A DNA stretch of 64,000 nt, from contig NZ_JHVB01000002.1 of assembly GCF_000619925.1 (NCBI RefSeq), positions 186,001 through 250,000 on the forward strand, read 5' to 3'. This DNA is from Treponema sp. C6A8 (GTDB lineage: Bacteria > Spirochaetota > Spirochaetia > Treponematales > Treponemataceae). The notes under the pieces were generated by a model. It did no database searches, was not told the DNA's origin, and saw nothing but the letters and a program-made list of their open reading frames with translations. Positions 25,810-34,594 of this stretch are shown in pieces (the first letter of the stretch is position 1; each line of letters opens with the position of its first letter). The translations under genes and the position numbers were made by a program.

Positions 25810-27510
25810 ATGTCTTTTAAATTCCGCTTACGATTAATCACAATTGCAGTCTTAATATTTACAACTTTACAGAGCTGTAAAGCAAAAGAAAAGCAATTCA
25901 ATATTATCGGGGTAAAATTCAAGAATCCTGTAAATTTTTACATTTCTGATGAAATAGCCGATTTTTCTACTTCAAATTTTGCAAATCTTTCAGAAGATAA
26001 TGTTCCCCGCGAAATTCTGGACATTCAGTATGACGGCAAAAATACCTGGTATTATGTAAAAACAAAGGATTCCAGAACGCATAAAACAATAACCGGCTGG
26101 ACTCGTGAGCTTTATTATTTTATAGAAGATTATGATGAAAGCCTGCTTTTCACCTGTCTTGATGATTTTGTAAAACAGGCTCCTTATACAAAAGAACTTC
26201 TTAATCCAAAAGGCGGAAACTCCTTCTACGAAAATATTCCTAAAATCAATGAATTTTTGTGCAAATTTATTGAAAAAGCTTCAAAGGCGGGGTTATCAGA
26301 AGAATATATTCTTGACCTTGTTCATAATCTTTCAAAAGACGAAGTAATGGAAGCTAAAGATATAGCAGAGCTGGAAAATCCCTTTTATCTTATGCTTGCT
26401 AAATACGATTTAATTGAAGGCTACTTTGACGCTCAATATTTCAACCTGGAGTATGATAGCAGAGACCTCTGTTACGGAAAAGAAAAAGAAACACTTCTTA
26501 TAGCAGCAGTCAAAAATAATGCAGTCCGCTCCGTAAAATATTTAATTAATGATGGATGTGACAGAGAAATATCTGATATTCATGGAAAAACTGCGCGGGA
26601 TTATGCTCTTGAATCAAAATCGGAAGAAATTAAATACATAGCAGGCACATCTGCTAATAAAGATGATTATGAAAAAGTAATAAATGAGCTTATAGAAGAC
26701 AAAAATTACCTTTCTTATAAAAATGAATATGATGATTACTATAAAAACTTCATAAAAAACTCAGAATCATCGAAGACAAAAGACCTATATAGAGTTTCAT
26801 CCTTTAAAAACTGGAGAGCTTACGCTTTTGAAGATACTGTAATATATGATGCTGATAAAAAAGAAATTCCTGTAAAACGGGGAGAAGAATTAAAATGCTG
26901 TTTTGTATTTGATGATGATTATGAGCAGCCTGGTATTTTAAGTGAAAACGGAAAATTCTATATCAAATATTATGTAGTAGAAAAAGAAGACGGTCGTAAG
27001 GGTGTTATAAGTGATTTATATCTTGCACATGGAAAAAACGGATTAGGCTTTTTAATTTCCTTCTATGAAAATATTAATAAATCAAATAATAATGATAAAT
27101 ATTATCGAAGGCTAAATATTTCTGAAAATGGCGGAACTGATCTGAATTTGAAAGAACTTCAGAATTATGTAAATAATTTTGGTTTTACACATCTGGTAAT
27201 AGACAGTAAGACTTTTCCTGTTATTCAGCTTGAAAACACTTTTTATGGCATAGACGGACATGATTTATATAAAATCATAAGTTTTGATTTTGGCAGTTCA
27301 AAATCAGATAACACGGGATGGCATACTATGATTTCTTCAAAAGACCGTCGTGATTCCATTTATACGATTCACGTAAAATACGGAGAATATGATAACAGCT
27401 ATCTTGAATGCAACTGTTACCGCTTAAAAATAAAGGAAGGAACAGATAATATAATTGTTCCTGCAAACGAAATCAGAAATGTAAAAATTCCAGGAGATTT
27501 CAACTATTAA
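25810..27510 (+). CDS. Large lipoprotein with an ankyrin-like segment and SH3-like region
   Basis: 566 residues; CCAGGAG precedes the ATG. Lipobox LQSC gives a lipidated Cys at about residue 23. Residues about 30-110 (WYYVKTKDSRT, then TGWTRELYYFIED) resemble a bacterial SH3-like fold. Residues about 218-275 contain one or two ankyrin-like repeats (TLLIAAVKNNAVRSVKYLI and then GKTARDYALESKSEEI). A second SH3-like stretch lies near residues 335-400. No enzyme motif is visible. Such lipoproteins are frequent and poorly characterised in treponemes. It may be co-transcribed with the GH5 gene, but no functional tie can be shown. A+T content is above that of the cellulase gene. Confidence 0.7.
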   Translation: MSFKFRLRLITIAVLIFTTLQSCKAKEKQFNIIGVKFKNPVNFYISDEIADFSTSNFANLSEDNVPREILDIQYDGKNTWYYVKTKDSRTHKTITGWTRELYYFIEDYDESLLFTCLDDFVKQAPYTKELLNPKGGNSFYENIPKINEFLCKFIEKASKAGLSEEYILDLVHNLSKDEVMEAKDIAELENPFYLMLAKYDLIEGYFDAQYFNLEYDSRDLCYGKEKETLLIAAVKNNAVRSVKYLINDGCDREISDIHGKTARDYALESKSEEIKYIAGTSANKDDYEKVINELIEDKNYLSYKNEYDDYYKNFIKNSESSKTKDLYRVSSFKNWRAYAFEDTVIYDADKKEIPVKRGEELKCCFVFDDDYEQPGILSENGKFYIKYYVVEKEDGRKGVISDLYLAHGKNGLGFLISFYENINKSNNNDKYYRRLNISENGGTDLNLKELQNYVNNFGFTHLVIDSKTFPVIQLENTFYGIDGHDLYKIISFDFGSSKSDNTGWHTMISSKDRRDSIYTIHVKYGEYDNSYLECNCYRLKIKEGTDNIIVPANEIRNVKIPGDFNY

Positions 27511-27520
27511 AATCTCCTGG
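27490..27520 (-). terminator. Hairpin between convergent lipoprotein and hydrogenase genes
   Basis: CCAGGAGATTT (27490-27500) and AAATCTCCTGG (27510-27520) pair perfectly over 11 bp, with the lipoprotein gene's stop codon at the loop. On the minus strand the stem is followed by AATTTTTACATTT, a T-rich tail, so it should terminate the hydrogenase transcript. Its stem uses the last coding bases of the opposite gene. Confidence 0.8.
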
Positions 27521-27532
27521 TGCTAAGCGCTT

Positions 27533-29008
27533 TTACTTACCCATTGAGCCGTCGCGGTACATTGAAAATTTATCCATCGGGTAGTTTTTAAGGTTATCCA
27601 GAACCTTGCGTCCGTCAGCCTTGTTAAGCAGGGTTTCACGGGCGCGGGAAATTTCAGTTTCAGTCTTGTGCTTTGAAGGGCCGCCTACACAGCCGCCCGG
27701 GCAAACCATACCTTCAACAAAATCTTCCTGAAGCTTGCCCACCTTGAGCTGTGCCACGGCCTTTTTACAGTCTGCACCACCGGCGCACTTAAGAAGCGTG
27801 ATATTGCTGACATCTTCACCGCGTTCCTGCATACATTCCAAAACGGCATTTGCAACACCGCCGCTTGACGCAAAACGCTTGCCCCATACGGAAGCTTCCT
27901 GATATTCTTCAGAAACCTCTTCAAAATCAATATCCTTAGAGCGCATGAGGGCACGAAGCTCACCGTAAGTTACAGCGTAATCAGCGTTGTCAGGAATTGT
28001 CGGGTCATTTGCTTCAGACTTTTTAGCGATACAAGGGCCGACAAAAACTGTCACGCAGCCAGGATGTGTGTATTTGAGATAGCGGGAAATTGCGCACATC
28101 GGAGAAACTGTATTGGACATGTTGTTTTCAAAAACATCAGGATAGTGCTGGCGAAGAAGATTGATGAAGGCCGGACAGCATGAAGTTGTCATCTTCTTTC
28201 CTTCTCTAAGCGCCTCGCTCCACTCAAGCGATTCATAAGCCGCAGTCATGTCACCGCCAAGACCTACTTCCACCATATCAGCAAAGCCAAGCTTTTTGAG
28301 AACATTTTTTACCGCAGCCATGGAGATTTTCTCTCCGAACTGGCCTTCAGTTGCAGGGGCACACATGGCAATTACTTCTTTTCCGGCAAGAATGTCATTG
28401 ATAATATTTACAAGGTAAGTTTTTGAACCTATAGCGCCGAATGGGCAGCTGTGAATGCAGTGACCGCACTGAACACATTTTTCTTCATTAATGCGGCAGA
28501 AACCGTATTCATCGTAAGTGATGGCTCCAACCGGGCAGGCTTTTTTACAAGGGCGTTCCAGATGAACGATGGCTCCGTAAGGGCAGGCCTTGGCGCACAT
28601 TCCGCATTCCTTACATTTTGTCGAATCGATATGCATGCGGACTTCAGCCGGAGAAATGGCATTAAAATGGCAGGAGTTAAAACATGGACGACCTATACAG
28701 AAGCGGCAGTTATCAGTAACCGAATAAGCCGAAATAGGACAGTCATCGCAGGCTGCGTTAATAACCTGAACAACGCAGTCAGAAGGTTCCTTGTCAGTAG
28801 GACATTCTGCGCAGGCAAGGTTAATTCGCTGCTTTACAATTTCACGTTCCTTATAAATACAGCAGTAGTCGCTCTTAGGACCAGGCACCATAGAATAAAC
28901 AAGCTTTTCCTTATTTTTAGGAGTCAGCTTTCCCTTCCATGCCAGTCTGCAAACCTCTTCCATGATTTTGTGCTTGAAGCGCACAATGCCCTTATCATTT
29001 GTTACCAT
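27533..29008 (-). CDS. Monomeric [FeFe] hydrogenase, group B-like
   Basis: 491 residues. The N-terminal third is Cys-rich and binds several [4Fe-4S] clusters (CKECGMCAKAC at about 132-142 and CVQCGHCIHSC at about 178-188, plus less regular Cys groups before them). The H-cluster motifs are TSCCPAF (275-281), GPCIAKKSE (324-332) and EGMVCPGGCVGGP (432-444). They supply the four cluster cysteines but differ from the bifurcating/M3 forms (TSCCPxW, MPCxxKxxE), matching what I recall of group B enzymes. It interconverts protons and H2, probably with ferredoxin; a sensory role cannot be excluded. No maturation genes (hydE, hydF, hydG) and no partner subunits lie nearby. A Shine-Dalgarno-like AAAGG precedes the ATG. 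Confidence 0.88.
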   Translation of the reverse strand: MVTNDKGIVRFKHKIMEEVCRLAWKGKLTPKNKEKLVYSMVPGPKSDYCCIYKEREIVKQRINLACAECPTDKEPSDCVVQVINAACDDCPISAYSVTDNCRFCIGRPCFNSCHFNAISPAEVRMHIDSTKCKECGMCAKACPYGAIVHLERPCKKACPVGAITYDEYGFCRINEEKCVQCGHCIHSCPFGAIGSKTYLVNIINDILAGKEVIAMCAPATEGQFGEKISMAAVKNVLKKLGFADMVEVGLGGDMTAAYESLEWSEALREGKKMTTSCCPAFINLLRQHYPDVFENNMSNTVSPMCAISRYLKYTHPGCVTVFVGPCIAKKSEANDPTIPDNADYAVTYGELRALMRSKDIDFEEVSEEYQEASVWGKRFASSGGVANAVLECMQERGEDVSNITLLKCAGGADCKKAVAQLKVGKLQEDFVEGMVCPGGCVGGPSKHKTETEISRARETLLNKADGRKVLDNLKNYPMDKFSMYRDGSMGK

Positions 29009-29119
29009 TTTTTTGCCTTTTTTTAATATGCTTTAATATGGAAAGAATTATAACTAAAGCTCTTATCTGGGGCAAGTAAGGTCCTTTTTCAGGAAGAGCT
29101 GCCGCTTTTTCTCTCTGAC

Positions 29120-29155
29120 TTTAATACTTTAATGCACTTCACTATACTGTGTCCT
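29120..29155 (+). promoter_or_regulatory. Possible leaderless promoter of the HAD phosphatase gene
   Basis: TATACT (29143-29148) lies 7 bases before the ATG at 29156. The hexamer 17 bases upstream is TTTAAT (29120-29125), a weak -35. No Shine-Dalgarno. Confidence 0.5.
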
Positions 29156-29821
29156 ATGAAATACAACTTAGCAATTTTTGACATGGACGGAACAATCCTT
29201 AGCACTTTGGATGATTTATGTGACAGCACAAACGTAATTCTTAAACGCCACGGATGGCCGCTCCACACAGTAGAAGAAATCAGATTTATGGTAGGAAACG
29301 GTCTTAAAAAGCTGATGGAACGCGCCTGCCCTGCCGGCACTGATGATGCAACAGTTTCTAAAATCCTTGCAGAATTCATTGAATATTATAACCTTCACTG
29401 CGCGGACAAAACCCGCCCTTATGACGGAATCCCTGAACTTTTGAAAGCCCTTCGTGAAAAGGGCGTAACAGTTGCCGTAAATACAAATAAAATCCAGGGG
29501 GCAGCTGAAGAACTCTGCGACCTCTATTTTAAGGGCCTCTTTGACATCATCTGTGGAAACACACCAGACATTCCTGTAAAACCTGCCCCAAACGGCGTTC
29601 ATAAAATCATGAAAAACTTTGCAGAAGAAAAAGGCCTGCAGCCAGGCGAAGTTCACGCCGTTTATATCGGTGACTCAGACGTAGACTTTATGACAGGAAA
29701 AAACTCCGGCATAGACTTTATTGGCTGCGACTGGGGCTTCCGCGGCGAAGACTTCCTCCGCCAGCAGGGTGCAAACGTAATCGCTAAAAAGCCAGCTGAC
29801 GTGCTCAAGCTGATGATGTAA
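29156..29821 (+). CDS. HAD-superfamily hydrolase, phosphoglycolate phosphatase-like
   Basis: 221 residues from the ATG at 29156 (an in-frame ATG at 29132 would lie inside the promoter). HAD motif I is FDMDGTIL (nucleophile and acid/base Asp), motif II is VNTNK, the conserved Lys is KPAPNG, and motif III is YIGDSDVDFMTG. The helical cap between motifs I and II is of the Gph/PGPase type. The likely reaction is dephosphorylation of 2-phosphoglycolate or a similar small phosphate ester; family members are promiscuous, so the substrate is uncertain. Monocistronic, divergent from the hydrogenase. Confidence 0.87.
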   Translation: MKYNLAIFDMDGTILSTLDDLCDSTNVILKRHGWPLHTVEEIRFMVGNGLKKLMERACPAGTDDATVSKILAEFIEYYNLHCADKTRPYDGIPELLKALREKGVTVAVNTNKIQGAAEELCDLYFKGLFDIICGNTPDIPVKPAPNGVHKIMKNFAEEKGLQPGEVHAVYIGDSDVDFMTGKNSGIDFIGCDWGFRGEDFLRQQGANVIAKKPADVLKLMM

Positions 29822-29839
29822 ATAATTTAAAACTTTTTC

Positions 29840-29913
29840 TTGCATTCTCCAAAAAGCGTAGTAAAATTAGTTTATGTGATAGTAGTACTATCATAGTAAT
29901 ATTTTTACTATCA
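29840..29913 (+). promoter_or_regulatory. Promoter with TGATAGT operator repeats before the lipase-like gene
   Basis: TTGCAT (29840-29845), 16-bp spacer, TAAAAT (29862-29867). Starting near the expected transcription start are TGATAGTA (29877-29884), its inverse TACTATCA (29886-29893), and a second inverse copy (29906-29913). The first two make a tight palindrome centred on G29885; the first and third could form a 9-bp hairpin (GTGATAGTA/TACTATCAC). The same core recurs at the XRE gene (34595-34688). Confidence 0.6.
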
Positions 29914-29951
29914 CGTAAAAAAAAACACGCTTTTTCACACAGGAGGACAAA

Positions 29952-30761
29952 ATGAAAAAGTTAGTAAAAAAGTTGGCCGTAATTTTTGCGGCAGGGGCAC
30001 TTTTGGGCGCGCTTGCAGGCTGTTCAAACATTTTGCTTGACGACGAAGAAACTACAGACGGCTCAGCACGCAGCGCAATTTCAAACACAGTTACTTACAC
30101 CACAAGCCCTGAAATCTTCAATCTCGTATGCGAAGGCTACAACGAAGGAACAAAAGGTCCTATTATCATCACAAAGGGAAAACTTAAAAGCGGCTTCTCT
30201 TCAAAAACCGTTTATCTTATTACACTTTCCGGCACTGACAATGTTGCCAATCAGTCGACAGGATATATCACTGACCTTTTGAGCGGCTTCTGCCTCAACA
30301 ACGCATATCTTGAAAACGTTGTAAACATCGTAAATAAAAATATTCCTAAGAATTCAAATATCATTCTTGCAGGCCACAGTCTTGGCGGAATGATCTGCCA
30401 GCAGGTTGCCGCAGACGATTCTATCAAGGCTAACTACAATGTTTTGAACACAGTCTGCTTCGGCTCTCCTCTTCTTGCTGCCGGAAGCCGTGAAGGTGAC
30501 ACAAAACGCCTTGGCGACACTTCTGACGTAGTTCCATACCTGAGCGGAAGCCTTTTCAACAACACAGCATGGGCAATTCTTGGCTTGAACCGCGAAAACG
30601 GCGGCTACGGGACTGACCTTCTTGCTGCCCACACAGAGAGCTATGGTCGAACTGACGTTTGGGAACGCTACGACGTCACCGGACAAAAATGGGGTTCAGC
30701 AAAGATTACCCTTAACCTGAACACAAAAACCTTCTATAAATCACCAAGCTGGTTGTTTTAG
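29952..30761 (+). CDS. Lipase-like alpha/beta-hydrolase lipoprotein
   Basis: 269 residues; GGAGG precedes the ATG. Lipobox LAGC (Cys24), so a surface or periplasmic lipoprotein. The nucleophile elbow is AGHSLGGMI (Ser143), as in class 3 lipases; a candidate Asp is in GDTSDVVPYL and a candidate His in AAHTESYGRTD, in the right order for a triad. TLSGTDN after the first strand fits the lipase_3 oxyanion region. Substrate unknown: triacylglycerol, phospholipid or another ester. Transcribed alone, with operator-like repeats upstream and a strong terminator downstream. Confidence 0.78.
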   Translation: MKKLVKKLAVIFAAGALLGALAGCSNILLDDEETTDGSARSAISNTVTYTTSPEIFNLVCEGYNEGTKGPIIITKGKLKSGFSSKTVYLITLSGTDNVANQSTGYITDLLSGFCLNNAYLENVVNIVNKNIPKNSNIILAGHSLGGMICQQVAADDSIKANYNVLNTVCFGSPLLAAGSREGDTKRLGDTSDVVPYLSGSLFNNTAWAILGLNRENGGYGTDLLAAHTESYGRTDVWERYDVTGQKWGSAKITLNLNTKTFYKSPSWLF

Positions 30762-30783
30762 GGAAGAATAAAACTTAACTGAC

Positions 30784-30820
30784 AAGGCCTGCACGAAATG
30801 AAGTGCAGGTCTTTTTTTTT
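30784..30820 (+). terminator. Rho-independent terminator of the lipase-like gene
   Basis: AAGGCCTGCAC (30784-30794) pairs with GTGCAGGTCTT (30803-30813) with one wobble, followed by an uninterrupted run of T. Confidence 0.92.
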
Positions 30821-30844
30821 CGTAAGTAATACCAGCGATTTTAG

Positions 30845-30964
30845 GAGGCAGCATAGCCACGATTGTAGGGGCGCCGAAGGCGGCCACCGCAGAGAACGAA
30901 GTGAGCGAGGAGGCTGGAGCGCAAGCGGAACCCCGGAAAGCGTGTGGGAAGATGGTACCGCTCC
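30845..30964. repeat. GC-rich palindromic intergenic stretch
   Basis: More GC-rich than its surroundings, with GCCGAAGGC (30873-30881), the AGTGAGCGAGG and GAGCGCAAGCGG type blocks seen in other gaps of this window, and GGAGCG (30916-30921) inverse to CGCTCC (30959-30964). It ends just before the prfA promoter. The pairing is less regular than in families A and B. Confidence 0.4.
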
Positions 30965-30976
30965 AAAGCACCCCAT

Positions 30977-31014
30977 TTGTCACACCCCCTTAAATTCTGT
31001 ATAATCGTACTACT
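30977..31014 (+). promoter_or_regulatory. Leaderless promoter of prfA
   Basis: TTGTCA (30977-30982), 17-bp spacer, TATAAT (31000-31005), 9 bases, ATG at 31015. A near-consensus sigma70 promoter whose expected start is within about 3 bases of the start codon. Confidence 0.8.
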
Positions 31015-32097
31015 ATGGATTTAATCAAGAAACTTGACGAATGTGAAAAACGCTTTGCAGTTGTGAACGAAGCGGTAATGGATCCGAATCTTGTAAAGGA
31101 TGCCAAAAAGTATAAGGACACGATGCGTGAACACGGTTATTTGAGTGAAGTTTGCGCCCTTTATGACGAATACAAAAAGGTCCTGACAGGCATTAAAGAT
31201 GCAAAAGAAATGATTACTAACGAAGACGATGCCGACATGAAGGAAATGGCCCGCGAGGAGCTTAAGGAACTTGAAGACCGTCAGCCAAAACTTGAAGAAG
31301 AAATTAAACTGAAGCTTGTTCCGCCTGATCCGCTTGATGAAAAGAACATCATTCTGGAAATCCGTTCGGCTGCCGGTGGTGACGAAGCTTCGCTTTTTGT
31401 ACGCGACCTCTGGGAAATGTACACTCACCTTGCCGAGCGCAAGGGTTGGAAGACTGAAACTATGGAAGCTCAGGAAACTGAGGTCGGTGGTTTTAACAAA
31501 ATCGTAACTTCTATCAGTGGTAAGTTTGTTTACGGAACTTTGCGCTGGGAATCAGGCGTTCACCGCGTTCAGCGTGTTCCTCAGACTGAATCACAGGGCC
31601 GTCTGCAGACTTCTACAGCAACTGTTGCCGTTCTTCCTGAGGCCGAAGAAACTGAAATTGAAATTAAACCGGGCGATGTTCGCGTTGACGTTATGCGCGC
31701 CGGCGGACCTGGCGGACAGTGTGTAAACACAACCGACTCTGCAGTTCGTTTGACCCATATTCCGACCGGTCTTGTTGTAATCCAGCAGGATGAAAAGAGC
31801 CAGATTAAAAATAAGGAAAAGGCCTTCCGCGTTTTACGTGCCCGCCTTTTTGATCTTGAAGAAAGCAAGAAGCAGGAAGAACGTGCCGCAGCCCGCTCAA
31901 GTATGGTTGGTTCTGGTGCCCGTTCCGAAAAAATCCGTACTTACAACTTCCCTCAGGACCGCGTAACTGACCACCGCATCAACCTTTCCCTCCATAACCT
32001 CCCAGGCTTTATGATGGGAAACATGGACGAAATGCTGGATGCCCTCAACGTTTACGCCAAGGAAGAACAGCTGGCAGCGGATATTACAGAGCTCTAG
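31015..32097 (+). CDS. prfA: Peptide chain release factor 1
   Basis: 360 residues, standard length. Reads UAA and UAG and triggers peptide release. GGQ is at residues 233-235 in RAGGPGGQCVN; the C-terminal RTYNFPQDRVTDHR is the conserved RF1/RF2 segment. The STATVAVLPE stretch and absence of a programmed frameshift point to RF1 rather than RF2. It is followed by prmC, which methylates the GGQ glutamine, the usual prfA-prmC pairing, here separated by a CACGGAT repeat region. Starts without a Shine-Dalgarno directly after a strong promoter. Confidence 0.97.
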   Translation: MDLIKKLDECEKRFAVVNEAVMDPNLVKDAKKYKDTMREHGYLSEVCALYDEYKKVLTGIKDAKEMITNEDDADMKEMAREELKELEDRQPKLEEEIKLKLVPPDPLDEKNIILEIRSAAGGDEASLFVRDLWEMYTHLAERKGWKTETMEAQETEVGGFNKIVTSISGKFVYGTLRWESGVHRVQRVPQTESQGRLQTSTATVAVLPEAEETEIEIKPGDVRVDVMRAGGPGGQCVNTTDSAVRLTHIPTGLVVIQQDEKSQIKNKEKAFRVLRARLFDLEESKKQEERAAARSSMVGSGARSEKIRTYNFPQDRVTDHRINLSLHNLPGFMMGNMDEMLDALNVYAKEEQLAADITEL

Positions 32098-32104
32098 AAT
32101 TTCA

Positions 32105-32199
32105 GACACGGATTTCACGGATAAACACGGATGTTCACGTATTTTTTATTTCTGTTTTTATCCGTGTCCCATCCGTGTAAATCTGCGTTCATCCGTGTC
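32105..32199. repeat. CACGGAT inverted-repeat cluster between prfA and prmC
   Basis: Three copies of CACGGAT (32107-32113, 32116-32122, 32126-32132) face three copies of ATCCGTG (32160-32166, 32171-32177, 32191-32197) plus a variant, ATCTGCG (32181-32187), around a T-rich loop. Together they can form a long hairpin whose outer stem is GACACGGAT/ATCCGTGTC. From memory, CACGGATTTCACGGAT-type repeats occur in intergenic DNA of many unrelated bacteria. Confidence 0.75.
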
Positions 32200-32212
32200 A
32201 AAAAAAATCGTG

Positions 32213-33148
32213 ATGACAATACAAGAATTCAAACAACAGGCAAAAAATCTTCTTACAAATTCTCCTTCTGCAGCGCTTGATATAGAAATTTTCCTTTCCC
32301 ACTTTCTAGGACTTTCAAAAACACAGATACTTATGAAGGCAAAGGAAGAAATCCCGGCGGAGAAGCTTACAATTTTAGAAGATGCTTTGACCCGACGCCA
32401 GTCCGGACTGCCAGTTGCCTATATCACGGGGCATAAGGAATTCTACGGTTACGACTATTTCGTTACACCATCAGTTTTAATTCCAAAACCCGATACGGAA
32501 ATCCTGGTTGAAAATGCCGTAAACTTCCTTTACGAAAAAATCAATGCAAATCCAGACCGTATTCTTACCGTCTGCGATATGTGCACGGGAAGCGGCTGCA
32601 TCGCTCTTTCAGTTTTAAAATCACTTTATGAGATAAAAAAAGTTCCACTGGAAAGGCTTCCAAAATTCACACTTGTAGACATAAGTGCCCCGGCCCTTGA
32701 AATTGCCCGTAAAAACGCAGAAAATCTTCTCGGCAATTCAGAAAATGGCGGCAACACAAAACTCTTAGAAAGAGTCCGCTTTATTCAGAGTAATCTTTTT
32801 GAACAGCTGCCATATCAGTTTGATGCAGTTCTTACAAACCCGCCTTATGTTCCAGCATCCTTGACGGACGAAATCTTAAAAGACGGCAGAAGTGAACCCC
32901 GCCTTGCCCTGGACGGCGACATTACCATTACCGGCGACCACTCAGAAAGCGACGATGGTCTTGAAATCATCCGAAACTTAATGCCCCAGCTTGGCGAACA
33001 CATTGCCCCCGGTGGCTTTTTCCTCATGGAAACAGGCGAATACAACATGCGCGGCGCCGAAAATCTTTCATACCGGGCCGGCTTTCGCAATTCGCAGGTC
33101 TTTGAAGATTTAGAAGACCAGGAACGCGTGCTGTATGGGGAGAAATAG
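32213..33148 (+). CDS. prmC: Release factor glutamine methyltransferase PrmC
   Basis: 311 residues from the ATG at 32213; an open frame further upstream overlaps prfA and the repeat and is discounted. It methylates the Gln of the GGQ motif of RF1/RF2 using SAM. Motif I is CTGSGCIALSV and the catalytic NPPY is residues 209-212 (LTNPPYVP). The N-terminal helical domain (ALDIEIFLSHFLG) is the release-factor-binding part. Shine-Dalgarno is weak (no clear AGG within 12 bases); translation may depend on prfA. It converges on rhuM with 2 bases between stop codons. Confidence 0.93.
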   Translation: MTIQEFKQQAKNLLTNSPSAALDIEIFLSHFLGLSKTQILMKAKEEIPAEKLTILEDALTRRQSGLPVAYITGHKEFYGYDYFVTPSVLIPKPDTEILVENAVNFLYEKINANPDRILTVCDMCTGSGCIALSVLKSLYEIKKVPLERLPKFTLVDISAPALEIARKNAENLLGNSENGGNTKLLERVRFIQSNLFEQLPYQFDAVLTNPPYVPASLTDEILKDGRSEPRLALDGDITITGDHSESDDGLEIIRNLMPQLGEHIAPGGFFLMETGEYNMRGAENLSYRAGFRNSQVFEDLEDQERVLYGEK

Positions 33149-33150
33149 AT

Positions 33151-34176
33151 TTATTTCTTTAATTTCTTCACATCTTCAAGGAATAAATCAAAATCAGAAT
33201 TTATCTTCTGAGTCTTATTGAAAATATCATATTCAGCAAAAGCTTTTTCATCGGCTTTATTTCTTGAAATCTTTCCATTTCCTTCAAGAATATCGTACTT
33301 TCGGAATTCAAGAAATTCATTAACACTTGCCGCAAACTGTTCCATGTTAAAAGGAATCTCGCGTTCAATCAAATCTTCAATATAATCAAAATAACTGCTC
33401 ACAGCTCTTTCAAGCTGACGAATCTGCTTTTCAGAAAGATAGTTTTTAGCAATATTCACATCAGATTTCAGAATACGGCCATCAGGAGAATTCTTCCATG
33501 TTGTCAAACCCATGTGCTCTTTATTGTGGTCAGCCCTATCATAAACAATTTCAGCCGCAGTCTGCCCTGTAATTGCAAAGTGAAACTTATTCTGAACTGT
33601 CGCATAAAACTGTTTTGTAATTTCAGAGTTTTTATCATAATCAATGGAACATTCTGCAAAAATATCTGTAATCTGCTGCCAGATTCTGCGTTCACTTGTA
33701 CGGATTGAGCGAACTCGTTCCAAAAGTTCATGGAAATAATCTTTTCCAAAAACAGTTTCGCCCTGCTTTAATCGCTCATCATCCATCACAAAGCCTTTTT
33801 TGATGTATTCTTTTAATACATTTGTAGCCCAGATACGGAACTTTGTAGCCTTTGCAGAATTCACTCTATACCCCACAGAGATAATGGCATCAAGATTGTA
33901 AAAATTTGTAAGAACAGTCTGAGTTTTATTCTCTATTGCACCATGCCTAGTGGTTATTTCCATTTTGGAAACAACCACATCTTCCTCAAGTTCTCCTTCT
34001 TCAAAAATATTCTTAAGATGTTTGGAAACCGCAGGAACATTTACATCAAATAATTCTGCCATTGATTTCTGTGTAAGCCAGATAGATTCATCTTTAAGGA
34101 GTGCATTTACTTTTACATCTTCTTCATCTGCTTTATAGAGAATGTATGATATTTGTTTTACAAGTTCGTTTGGCAT
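33151..34176 (-). CDS. RhuM-family protein
   Basis: 341 residues. The N-terminal segment VKVNALLKDESIWLTQKSMAELF (split: VNALLKDESIWLTQ, KSMAELFDV) followed by VSKHLKNIFEEGEL and YNLDAIISVGYRVNS defines the virulence RhuM family (first named in a Salmonella pathogenicity island). RIWATNVLKEYIKKGF and TGQTAAEIVYDRADHNKEHMGL are also family features. The molecular function is not established; the N-terminus resembles a DNA-binding wHTH and homologues sit on mobile or defence islands. GGAGA lies 11 bases before the ATG. Next to the XRE gene in the same direction, with 55 bases between. Confidence 0.87.
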   Translation of the reverse strand: MPNELVKQISYILYKADEEDVKVNALLKDESIWLTQKSMAELFDVNVPAVSKHLKNIFEEGELEEDVVVSKMEITTRHGAIENKTQTVLTNFYNLDAIISVGYRVNSAKATKFRIWATNVLKEYIKKGFVMDDERLKQGETVFGKDYFHELLERVRSIRTSERRIWQQITDIFAECSIDYDKNSEITKQFYATVQNKFHFAITGQTAAEIVYDRADHNKEHMGLTTWKNSPDGRILKSDVNIAKNYLSEKQIRQLERAVSSYFDYIEDLIEREIPFNMEQFAASVNEFLEFRKYDILEGNGKISRNKADEKAFAEYDIFNKTQKINSDFDLFLEDVKKLKK

Positions 34177-34231
34177 TTGCTTCGTTTCTCCATACTTTAA
34201 GTAAAGCAGAAATATGCTAAATATTTAAGTC

Positions 34232-34594
34232 CTAAATCATCTTCAACAAATCATCCAAATCACCGCCAAGTCTAGATAAAATTTCTTCTTTAAGATGTTC
34301 GCGGATTTTCTGTTTACGCTCTTCTTCTTTTGAATCTGATTTCGGCAATGTACTCTGAGATTCTGAATCTGTATTCTCGCGGAACAAGTCTAAAACAGGA
34401 ACATTCAGAGCTTCGGCGATGCGTTCAATTGTGGAAAGCTTAGGAATATTTTTATAGGTTTCCATAAGACCTATGTAACTTGCAGAAGTACCGCAAAAAA
34501 TTGATAAACGAAGTTGTGATATTCCTTTTTCCTGCCTAATTCTTCTGATGTTATCGATGACAGTCTTTTCCAATTTTGATATTTCATTTTCCAT
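34232..34594 (-). CDS. XRE-family HTH regulator
   Basis: 120 residues from the ATG at 34594; an upstream in-frame ATG at 34687 would encode 31 residues of the operator region and is rejected. The HTH_3 domain (about residues 9-66) reads IRRIRQEKGISQLRLSIF, then GTSASYIGLMET and LSTIERIAEALNVPVLDLF. The C-terminus is a charged helical tail (KEEERKQKIREHLKEEIL). One-domain XRE proteins of this sort usually act as dimeric repressors. TGATAGT inverted repeats lie upstream, shared with the divergent acyltransferase gene, so autoregulation and control of that gene are likely. AT-rich. Confidence 0.87.
   Translation of the reverse strand: MENEISKLEKTVIDNIRRIRQEKGISQLRLSIFCGTSASYIGLMETYKNIPKLSTIERIAEALNVPVLDLFRENTDSESQSTLPKSDSKEEERKQKIREHLKEEILSRLGGDLDDLLKMI

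Noticed and set aside
32105..32199. CACGGAT repeats as a CRISPR array
   Set aside because: Repeats are 7 bases, half are inverted, and there are no unique spacers or cas genes.
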